Positions 1-5,959 of a DNA stretch of 5,959 nucleotides are shown here, in pieces. Location: positions 1-5,959 of the forward strand of contig DESG01000004.1 in NCBI GenBank assembly GCA_002361175.1, read 5' to 3'. The DNA comes from Lachnoclostridium sp. UBA3320 (GTDB lineage Bacteria > Bacillota > Clostridia > Lachnospirales > Lachnospiraceae). Every line of letters begins with the position of its first letter. Position 1 is the stretch's first letter. The position numbers and the translations under genes were made by a program. The notes beneath the pieces are model-generated. The model searched no databases and had not been told where the DNA came from. It saw nothing but the letters and a program-made list of their open reading frames with translations.

Positions 1-262
1 GTTTTTATATTTTCTTAGAATGTGCCATAATTATAAAAAATTTTTATATGTTTTGATTTTGACTACATATAATTTTATATTTGCTTTAAATTTTTCATCA
101 AAAAATCAGTACTTGATGTTTGCATATAAACATATTGGTATTTGAATATTTGCATCAGAAACGTCAAATTTAGTATTCTTTAAACGAATAGCTACTATAT
201 TCCTACTTTATTTCTTCCTTTGATAATTGAATCACAAATCTTTTGCATAAGTCTTAAATACA
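1..262. other. AT-rich non-coding stretch downstream of hsdR
   Basis: After the hsdR stop, the DNA is very AT-rich with stop codons in all frames. I found only very short open frames without convincing ribosome sites, and no GC-rich hairpin followed by a T run that would make a clear intrinsic terminator. The strongest symmetry is a purely A/T inverted repeat at 32-48 (arms TATAAAAA and TTTTTATA, one-base loop), which is expected by chance in such DNA. The operon's transcription end is therefore not identified. Confidence 0.6.
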
Positions 263-3220
263 CTATATTAATGGAGCGATTTTTGGCATCAATGCATTTT
301 TAAACTCATCAATCATTGCTTTTCTGAACTTCAATTTAGACAAAGCATTATTATTTTCTTTCTTATAGGCTGCATAATTTGCACTGTCCTTTAACTTATT
401 TTCGTTTGCAAGTTTGCAGTCCTTAAAATTAAACACTTCATATTTGACATCTTCAAAAGATAAATACCATTTTTGAGCATATTTTTTAATCTCCTCATTA
501 ATAACAGCGTGACGCATTTGATTAACGATAACGGAAATATCCTGTCCCAGAAATTTTTCTTTGTCTTTTTCAAATTCAGCTACAACCTGTTTAAGCAATG
601 CACTTAATTGAGGATTACCAGATGAAAATTCAGCTATAATTTCTTTGATAGTTTTTATTTTAGTTTCAAATTTGGCTGTGTCAAAATTGCTTTCTGATCG
701 TTCTAAAGATTCTACAACTCCTTGCAATAATTCTACAATATACTCAAAATCTATTCGTAACTTACTATAAGCTACTAAATCATAATCGTCCCATACAGGT
801 TCTTCTCCAGACTCTAGCTTATCATTTGACTTTTTTAATTCTTCCATTATGTTTCTATACATTGCGACATAATCTTCATATTCATCTTCAGAAAAACCAA
901 ACTCGTCAAGCACTTTGGGTTCATATACTGAAAATGCTTTCAAATGTGCAAAATCATGATCTAGGGTTCTGAAAAGATTGATAAACATCTTTTTTTGCTT
1001 TCTTGATATCATAGCTATATCTTCAGTTGTCTGTGCCAAATTGCGAATTGCTTTTATGGATATTGAAAAGGATTTTTTTACATAATCCCAATCTTCTGCA
1101 ATTGGATTACCATCACCTCCGCACGAATACAATTTAAGTGCTTTATTTATCGCTTCTTTATATTCTTTTGGTGTTTGAAATGTTACAATATGTCCATATT
1201 GCTTATTTGCATCAAACAGTCTGTTAGTACGTGAAAAGGCTTGAATAATATTTTGGGAATTCATAGGCGGTCTATCTATAAACAAAGTAGAAAGGCAAGG
1301 TGCATCAAAACCAGTTAAAAGCCTATCAACAACAATAACCAAGTCAAGTTGCTGGTTTCGGTCAAGATACTTTTTTTCTTTTCGTGCTAATCGTTCATTA
1401 AGATTGCTGTTATAAGCATCAATAGCTTCTATTTTATAATTAGTTCCAAACATATCGTTATAATCTTTTAACGATTTCTTCATTTTATCCTGATTGATTG
1501 CAGATGTTTCTTCGTTTTCTGACAACGAGTACGTTATGGCAAACTTAGGAAAATCTGGAAGTGCCCTATATACATCATCGCTAATTTTTAATTCGTCATT
1601 GCTTTCTTTTACATTTTTCAGTAAATCATAATATTTCTGTGCCCTTGCTATTGAATCAGTTGTCAATAAAGCCTCATAAGTTTTGCCTCTGCCATTTTTC
1701 ATACCAAATTTTTCATATGACTGATTCAAAATAACATTCAATACTTTTCGCATATGTACTTCTGTTTCATACAATTTTTTATCGTTGTCAGCATTTCGAT
1801 TTTTAACTCCAAGATTCTCTACCATAAATCCTAAAACCGTTTCATCACGGATGGCTTCTTTAATGGTATAACTATGCAGACATTCTCCATAAAGCTGCTT
1901 TGTGGTTTGAGGTAAATCACCTTTCAGTTCATAGCTATTTTCATCAAAAATAGGTGTTCCTGTAAAACCATACCATAAAGAATTAATAAAGAATTTTTCA
2001 ACAATTCTTTTCGTTTGTGGAGTTACTGTCCTATGACATTCATCCACAACAAATGCAACATTAAGTGATTTAATCTTATTATATATTTCAGTTCCCTCTT
2101 TCAAACGACGATTTATCATAATCTGCATTTTCTGTCTGGTCGTTACTATCATCTGTCGATTGTCATCCGACATCTTCTCTATAAGGGAATTTACATAATC
2201 AGTATCATCTACATCAATCTTATCATTCTCTGCATAGGATTGAAAATCCATTTTAGTCTGCTCATCAAGATCTTTTCTATCAATAAGAAATATTGTTTTC
2301 TCAATTACTGGGATATCTATCAGTAGATCTTTTGCAGCTTTATATGAAGTCATAGTTTTTCCAGAACCAGTTGTATGCCAGATAAATCCAGATTTTCCTT
2401 GTATTGAAGCTGTCCTCATAGCTTCAATAGCATGGATTTGGTATGGGCGCAGGATTAACAGTTTTTTCTTATCATTGTCAAGAACCATATATCTTGTAAT
2501 CATTTCATGTGCTTCTGGTATCTTAAGAACAACTTTTGCAAAATCTATATAATTACAAACAGGATTATTTTCATTATCCAGCCACCCAATGATAAACTTC
2601 TTATTTAACTCCGTATCTCTTGCAGCAGAAAAATATTTTGTATCAACAGCATTGCTTACAACAAACATCTGTACATTAGAAAAAATGCCATGAAATTTTC
2701 CTTCTGCAATATATTTTTTGATTTGGCGATATCCATCCATATATGAATGTTCTTTATTTTTAAGTTCAATATGTATTAAAGGAACACCATTGATAAGAAG
2801 TGTCACGTCAAAACGCCTATTTCTGTCGTCCTCGACATCACCTGATTTAAAAGCTTGATACTGGTTAATAACTTCATATACACTTGAACCGCCAATTATA
2901 TGCTCATTATCCATTACCATGAGATGCAATGTTTCATTTCCTCGTTGGACATGAATATATACCTTACCATTCTCTCCGACTAACCATTTCCCTGCATCAT
3001 AAAACGAAGCATGAGATAAGTCATTCTTAACCTTTGCAAACTCAGAATCACTAAGAGGAATGTCATTTAGTTTTGCTTTATTATTTTGTTCTAAAATATA
3101 TTTAAAATTGTTCCATAACTGATTCTCTGTCTTGATATCAGGTCTATATCTCCATTGAGATTCATCACAACAGAGTTGGTTTATAAGTCGCTTTTCTAAT
3201 ACTGATTCTAATTCAGCCAT
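263..3220 (-). CDS. hsdR: Type I restriction enzyme subunit HsdR (nuclease and DNA translocase, EcoR124I-like)
   Basis: HsdR joins HsdM2-HsdS and, at unmethylated targets, uses ATP to pull in flanking DNA and then cut it. The 985-residue protein has the canonical layout. The N-terminal PD-(D/E)xK nuclease has D138, E152 and K154 (FDVTLL, then IELK), followed by a QxxxY motif (Q166, Y170). The superfamily 2 motor has a Q-tip-like RPYQ (258-261), Walker A GSGKT (285-289), FLIDRKDLDEQT (311-322), DECH (393-396), TGTP (420-423), DRLLTGFDAP (632-641) and the arginine-finger motif AFSRTNR (661-667). A charged, mainly helical C-terminal region follows (about 715-985), expected to dock on the methyltransferase core. 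Length and motif style match the EcoR124I (type IC) group. No frameshift or missing catalytic residue is visible, so the gene looks active. It is last in the operon, 8 bp after hsdS, and ends in TAG at 265-263. Confidence 0.97.
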   Translation of the reverse strand: MAELESVLEKRLINQLCCDESQWRYRPDIKTENQLWNNFKYILEQNNKAKLNDIPLSDSEFAKVKNDLSHASFYDAGKWLVGENGKVYIHVQRGNETLHLMVMDNEHIIGGSSVYEVINQYQAFKSGDVEDDRNRRFDVTLLINGVPLIHIELKNKEHSYMDGYRQIKKYIAEGKFHGIFSNVQMFVVSNAVDTKYFSAARDTELNKKFIIGWLDNENNPVCNYIDFAKVVLKIPEAHEMITRYMVLDNDKKKLLILRPYQIHAIEAMRTASIQGKSGFIWHTTGSGKTMTSYKAAKDLLIDIPVIEKTIFLIDRKDLDEQTKMDFQSYAENDKIDVDDTDYVNSLIEKMSDDNRQMIVTTRQKMQIMINRRLKEGTEIYNKIKSLNVAFVVDECHRTVTPQTKRIVEKFFINSLWYGFTGTPIFDENSYELKGDLPQTTKQLYGECLHSYTIKEAIRDETVLGFMVENLGVKNRNADNDKKLYETEVHMRKVLNVILNQSYEKFGMKNGRGKTYEALLTTDSIARAQKYYDLLKNVKESNDELKISDDVYRALPDFPKFAITYSLSENEETSAINQDKMKKSLKDYNDMFGTNYKIEAIDAYNSNLNERLARKEKKYLDRNQQLDLVIVVDRLLTGFDAPCLSTLFIDRPPMNSQNIIQAFSRTNRLFDANKQYGHIVTFQTPKEYKEAINKALKLYSCGGDGNPIAEDWDYVKKSFSISIKAIRNLAQTTEDIAMISRKQKKMFINLFRTLDHDFAHLKAFSVYEPKVLDEFGFSEDEYEDYVAMYRNIMEELKKSNDKLESGEEPVWDDYDLVAYSKLRIDFEYIVELLQGVVESLERSESNFDTAKFETKIKTIKEIIAEFSSGNPQLSALLKQVVAEFEKDKEKFLGQDISVIVNQMRHAVINEEIKKYAQKWYLSFEDVKYEVFNFKDCKLANENKLKDSANYAAYKKENNNALSKLKFRKAMIDEFKNALMPKIAPLI

Positions 3221-3226
3221 AATCTA

Positions 3227-3237
3227 TCCTATCCTTT
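3227..3237 (-). promoter_or_regulatory. Ribosome binding site of hsdR overlapping the hsdS stop
   Basis: Reading the minus strand, the sequence before hsdR is AAAGGATAGGATAGATTATG. Two purine cores are present: AAAGGA (11 nt before the ATG) and AGGA (6 nt before it). The hsdS stop TAG lies between and partly within them. The site supports the ATG at 3220-3218 as the hsdR start. It is visibly weaker than the hsdS site, which would fit lower HsdR synthesis, but that consequence is inference. Confidence 0.72.
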
Positions 3238-4464
3238 CTGTGGAAACATATTCTGTAACATAAACTTTTTAACTTCTTTTAACTCATCACACTTACGTTG
3301 GTGAAGAGTGATAAGGTGGTCGAGATTGTCAAAATACTCGCCAATTTTTCTTTGTTCTTCTTTATTCGGAAACGGTATTGGCATTTCCATGAATTTTGTT
3401 GATGAAATTGTAAACCTGTCAAATCTTGCTCCTGAATCTCCATTAAGTTTCATGAACCTATGCCAGCTTGCTGTCTTAAAATAAAATTCCAAATACAGAT
3501 TATCTATCCCATGTGTTCTAAAAACTGTATAAAGAGGCGACATTACACCATTTCTGCCAAGTCTGTTTCTATTAATTGGACCTACAGGAGCCGTAACAGA
3601 AATTCTCGGATTATAAACAAAATCATTATTTCTGACTACGTAATATCCATACAGATTCTCTTGATTCACAACTTCCCGATCAAAATAATCCTTTTGACTG
3701 ACGATTCCAAGTTCTGCAGAATTTGTAAATGGTTCAGGAAATTCATTACTCTTATTTTTTTCAATCACTTTATCAGCTATCTCTGATAGCTTACGCTGTT
3801 CCCAATAATCAGTAAAGCCTGCAAATCGTATCTCGGGAACTTTCTTACCATTTTGTGGAAACATCTTTTTTAGCATATATCTTTTCAATTCTTTCATTTC
3901 ATCGCATTTTCGCTGATGAAATGTAATATAATTATCCAGTTCTGTCAGGAAAGCTCCCACTTTTCTTTGTTCTTTTATATCGGGTACTGGAATAGGCATA
4001 TCAAAAAATATGGTATTATTTATAGAAAGTCTGTCAAATCTTGCTCCAGAATTTCCATTAGAATACATAAATTGATGCCAACAGTTGCTTTTAAAAAACC
4101 ATTCCAAATATTCTGTATTAATGTCATGTGTTTTAAATGCCGTGTATAAAGGAGAAACTATGCCAGTTCTGCCAAGTTTATTTCTATTTATAGGTCCTAC
4201 AGGTGCTGAAGTTGAAATACGAGGATTGTAAACAAAAGTATCATTTTCCACAACATAGTAGTTATCAATATTTTTAATATTTGAAATATCACGATCAAAG
4301 AAATCTCTTTGGCTAATAATTCCATATTCTGCAGAATTTGTAAATGTTTCTATATATTGCATATCACCATTTTTCTGGGTAACTTTTTCGGATACTTGTC
4401 TTAACTTGCGCTGTTTCCATGGGCAAGTAAATCCTTTAAACCTGACTTTAGGTATATCTGTCAT
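3229..4464 (-). CDS. hsdS: Type I restriction-modification specificity subunit HsdS with two homologous target recognition domains
   Basis: HsdS reads the DNA target and docks two HsdM subunits; it sets the specificity of both methylation and restriction. The 411-residue product has the usual length and layout: recognition domain 1 (about 7-155), helical conserved spacer 1 (about 157-206), recognition domain 2 (about 212-360), spacer 2 (about 362-411). Each spacer opens with MPIPxPxxxEQRKxG and continues into a charged helix containing HQRKCDE, ending in MFPQ(N/K)G. Each half opens with RFxGFT and QRKL, a typical Firmicute HsdS signature. Unusually, the two recognition domains belong to the same family: both contain FTNSAE, FVYNPRIS, APVGPINRN and SGARFDR at a constant offset of 205 residues. 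That implies two similar half-sites and thus a palindromic or near-palindromic bipartite target. The start is set by the strong ribosome site upstream. The TAG stop (3231-3229) lies 8 bp before hsdR. The actual target sequence cannot be read from the protein. Confidence 0.97.
   Translation of the reverse strand: MTDIPKVRFKGFTCPWKQRKLRQVSEKVTQKNGDMQYIETFTNSAEYGIISQRDFFDRDISNIKNIDNYYVVENDTFVYNPRISTSAPVGPINRNKLGRTGIVSPLYTAFKTHDINTEYLEWFFKSNCWHQFMYSNGNSGARFDRLSINNTIFFDMPIPVPDIKEQRKVGAFLTELDNYITFHQRKCDEMKELKRYMLKKMFPQNGKKVPEIRFAGFTDYWEQRKLSEIADKVIEKNKSNEFPEPFTNSAELGIVSQKDYFDREVVNQENLYGYYVVRNNDFVYNPRISVTAPVGPINRNRLGRNGVMSPLYTVFRTHGIDNLYLEFYFKTASWHRFMKLNGDSGARFDRFTISSTKFMEMPIPFPNKEEQRKIGEYFDNLDHLITLHQRKCDELKEVKKFMLQNMFPQKG
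3232..3831 (-). repeat. hsdS half-repeat 2 (recognition domain 2 plus spacer 2)
   Basis: This is the second 600-bp unit, encoding HsdS residues 212-411 at a period of exactly 615 bp from unit 1. The most conserved stretches relative to unit 1 are residues 282-313 (FVYNPRIS, APVGPINRN, SPLYT) and 341-350 (SGARFDR). The least conserved are about 232-245 and 262-273. The unit ends with the same MFPQ-x-G motif as unit 1 immediately before the stop codon. Confidence 0.92.
3847..4446 (-). repeat. hsdS half-repeat 1 (recognition domain 1 plus spacer 1)
   Basis: This 600-bp unit encodes HsdS residues 7-206. It aligns without a single gap to residues 212-411, with 118 of 200 positions identical by my count. 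At DNA level, the segment 4141-4236 matches 3526-3621 at 71 of 96 positions, so the copies are clearly related but long diverged. The five-to-six-residue lead-in (TDIPK here, KKVPE before unit 2) also looks alike, sharing a Pro at the same place. Confidence 0.92.
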
Positions 4465-4466
4465 TA

Positions 4467-5959
4467 TTACACCTCCTTAAGAACATTAACAAATTCTTCA
4501 ACAGCTTTCTTCGTATCAGCATCTGTAAATGTTAATTCTCCAAGCATATTGAGCAGTGCATCATTTCCAGCTTTAATAGCTTTGTCGGTTTCTCTTATAT
4601 GTTTAGAAAGCTGCATAAGATTTACTTCATCTTCTTCATCAATGGCATTTACATATCTTGGGATATTTAGATTATAATCATTATTTTTTATATCTTCAAA
4701 AGATGCAAGATAAGCCAATTTATCTACAGGTTTCCTATCATGGTACAATTCTAGCACTCTGTCAATATGCTCTTTGTGCATAACATTTTGCTTCTTTTCT
4801 TTTTCATATAAGCTAGAGGCATCAATAAATAATACGTCCCTCTCTGCTCTATTCTTTTTTAATACCACAATACAAGTAGGAATGGAAGTATTATAAAACA
4901 TATTTGAAGGAAGTCCAATGACTGCATATATTGAGCCATTTTCAAGAAGAGTCTTTCTGATTGTTCCCTCTGCAGCACCTCTGAATAAAACACCATGTGG
5001 AAGAACGATAGCCATCGTACCAGTTGGCTTTAAGTGATAGAAACCATGTAACAAAAAAGCATAATCTGCTTTTGATTTTGGTGCAAGTTTCCCACCATAA
5101 TCCATAAATCTTTCATCCTGCTTAAATTTTTCTGCGGCAGACCATTTTGCCGAGTATGGTGGATTCATTGTTACAACATCAAACTCTGTTTCCTCGTCTG
5201 TGGGCCAGTCTGTATCAAGGGTATCTCCATTATGAAGATGATGGTTTTCGGGCAGGACTCCATGTAAAAACATATTCATGCGTGCCAAGTTATAAGTTGA
5301 TGGCATAAGTTCTTGACCATAATATTTAATATAGTCTGGTTCTTTTGAATAATTCCTACAACTAAGCATCAAAGAACCTGAACCCATGCATGCGTCATAT
5401 ACTTGTAATCCTTTTTTTTCTTCCTGTCCAGATATTGCAATCCTACAGAGAATTTGTGCTGGTCCATGCGGTGTATAAAATTCACCAGCTTTTTTACCTG
5501 TTTCAGATGCAAACTGACCTATCATATACTCATAAGCCCTACCAAGTACATCTCCCTCTGTATGAATAATATCTACATCGCTTAATGCCTTAATAACTTC
5601 CACAATAGTTGCACTCTGCTTTTGGTCGCCAGTGCCAAGTCGATTTGAATATAAATCTACATCTGCAAACAAACCATTGAATAATTCATCAGATTCTTCT
5701 ATACGATTAAAAGCTGCCTGTAGCTTTTCTCTATTAAATAAATTATTTTTTATTGTATTTAACATACTTATATAAGTCATATCAGGGTCTAAGGTATAGT
5801 GCTTAGATTCTTTTATCTCCGCCAATAAATCTTTGGCATCATCTGACTTCATTGCTTCTTCATATACATATTGTGCTTCTTCAAGACTATCTGGACTTTT
5901 ATCCTTAAGAAGATCATATACTTTTGCTAAATATGAATCCGATAAATATTTATAAAAAA
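4467..5959 (-). CDS. hsdM: Type I restriction-modification methyltransferase subunit HsdM, 5' end beyond the window
   Basis: HsdM transfers a methyl group from S-adenosylmethionine to adenine N6 in both halves of the type I target, acting as an HsdM2-HsdS complex and as part of the full restriction complex. Counting from the Met codon at 5852-5850, visible motifs are GEFYTP (123-128), the AdoMet-binding motif I DACMGSGS (153-160), YYGQE (177-181) and the catalytic motif IV NPPY (230-233). This is the arrangement of gamma-class N6-adenine methyltransferases. That Met is not the real start. The frame stays open for 35 more codons to the window edge and encodes FYKYLSDSYL, which resembles the conserved N-terminal helical segment of HsdM; the true start is probably a few dozen codons further on. 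At least 496 residues are visible. The frame ends in TAA at 4469-4467, 2 bp before hsdS. Motif I has Ala where Pro is more usual (DPxxGSGS), a mild variant unlikely to abolish activity. It is probably functional. Confidence 0.96.
   Translation of the reverse strand, partial: FYKYLSDSYLAKVYDLLKDKSPDSLEEAQYVYEEAMKSDDAKDLLAEIKESKHYTLDPDMTYISMLNTIKNNLFNREKLQAAFNRIEESDELFNGLFADVDLYSNRLGTGDQKQSATIVEVIKALSDVDIIHTEGDVLGRAYEYMIGQFASETGKKAGEFYTPHGPAQILCRIAISGQEEKKGLQVYDACMGSGSLMLSCRNYSKEPDYIKYYGQELMPSTYNLARMNMFLHGVLPENHHLHNGDTLDTDWPTDEETEFDVVTMNPPYSAKWSAAEKFKQDERFMDYGGKLAPKSKADYAFLLHGFYHLKPTGTMAIVLPHGVLFRGAAEGTIRKTLLENGSIYAVIGLPSNMFYNTSIPTCIVVLKKNRAERDVLFIDASSLYEKEKKQNVMHKEHIDRVLELYHDRKPVDKLAYLASFEDIKNNDYNLNIPRYVNAIDEEDEVNLMQLSKHIRETDKAIKAGNDALLNMLGELTFTDADTKKAVEEFVNVLKEV
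4471..4478 (-). promoter_or_regulatory. Strong ribosome binding site of hsdS
   Basis: On the minus strand the sequence reads AAGGAGGTGTAATAATG. The eight-base AAGGAGGT is a near-perfect complement of the 16S rRNA 3' end and sits 6 nt before the hsdS ATG (4464-4462). It lies inside the last codons of hsdM, and the hsdM stop TAA falls between it and the start. Ribosomes finishing hsdM are therefore well placed to reinitiate on hsdS, which would help keep M and S levels matched. It also fixes the hsdS start codon. Confidence 0.9.

Noticed and set aside
32..48. An A/T-only inverted repeat (arms TATAAAAA and TTTTTATA), considered as a terminator or operator.
   Set aside because: It has no G-C pairs and a one-base loop, so it cannot form a stable RNA hairpin, and such symmetry is common in very AT-rich DNA.
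20..145. A 41-codon plus-strand open frame from ATG at 20, with a hydrophobic stretch; considered as a small membrane peptide or toxin.
   Set aside because: There is no Shine-Dalgarno sequence before it, and a Phe/Leu/Ile/Tyr-rich product is what random T-rich DNA encodes.
106..210. A stop-to-stop minus-strand frame of 33 codons whose translation includes VAIRLKNTKFDVSDANIQIP, with a purine run (AAAGGAAG, 214-221) upstream; considered as a small gene or gene remnant.
   Set aside because: It has no ATG, GTG or TTG start at usable spacing, it is short, and I recognise no family. It could be a decayed fragment, but chance is an adequate explanation.
391..573. A 60-codon minus-strand open frame inside the 3' part of hsdR.
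   Set aside because: It lies wholly within hsdR in another frame and has a low-complexity Lys/Leu-rich product, as expected by chance in AT-rich coding DNA.
3460..4149. Two plus-strand open frames (3460-3786 and 3916-4149) opposite hsdS.
   Set aside because: Both lie antisense to the two halves of the duplicated hsdS and share the same register with respect to its codons, so they are shadows of the same antisense frame in related DNA. The encoded sequences resemble no family I know.
3229..4464. A phase-variable hsdS locus with inversion or shuffling partners.
   Set aside because: The hsdS repeats are direct, not inverted, and have diverged at DNA level. No second hsdS, silent recognition-domain cassette or recombinase gene is present in the window. 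DNA upstream of 5959 was not visible.
5412..5419. A run of eight A on the coding strand of hsdM, just before the AdoMet motif; considered as a phase-variation slippage tract.
   Set aside because: It encodes ordinary Glu-Lys-Lys codons in frame, similar shorter runs occur elsewhere in this AT-rich window, and eight A alone is weak evidence for programmed switching.
1..5959. A CRISPR array, tRNA or rRNA gene, insertion sequence or additional defence genes.
   Set aside because: No short regularly spaced repeats, no tRNA or rRNA-like sequence and no transposase or integrase frame were seen; nearly all of the window is taken up by the three hsd genes.

Overview
The window holds most of one operon, read entirely on the minus strand: a complete-looking type I restriction-modification system in the order hsdM - hsdS - hsdR. 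Only the 5' end of hsdM and its promoter are missing, because they lie beyond position 5959. The DNA is strongly AT-rich, the intergenic gaps are tiny, and hsdS is preceded by a near-consensus AAGGAGGT ribosome binding site. This suggests a low-GC Gram-positive host (Firmicutes/Bacillota, plausibly a gut-type clostridium). That assignment is inference from composition and protein style, not from a marker gene.

Layout, in the direction of transcription (high to low coordinates): 5959-4467 is HsdM, the adenine-N6 DNA methyltransferase subunit, open to the window edge. 4464-3229 is HsdS, the specificity subunit. 3220-263 is HsdR, the restriction and translocation subunit, with an N-terminal PD-(D/E)xK nuclease followed by a superfamily 2 helicase motor. 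The gaps are 2 bp (M to S) and 8 bp (S to R), so the three genes are very probably co-transcribed and translationally coupled. Positions 1-262 are AT-rich non-coding DNA in which I could support neither a gene nor a terminator.

The parts work together as in the EcoR124I-like (type IC) family. Two HsdM and one HsdS make the methyltransferase that marks the two halves of a bipartite target. Adding two HsdR gives the ATP-driven complex that reels in unmodified DNA and cuts it at a distance. The HsdR catalytic residues have the same spacing I recall for EcoR124I.

The most notable feature is the internal structure of HsdS. Its two halves are a gap-free tandem repeat of 200 residues with about 59% identity (my hand count, 118 of 200), running through both the target recognition domains and the helical spacers. 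Most type I HsdS proteins carry two unrelated target recognition domains and read an asymmetric site. This one is predicted to read a palindromic or nearly palindromic bipartite site. I saw no sign of a previously undescribed defence system, a mobile element, an invertase or a spare hsdS cassette in this window.
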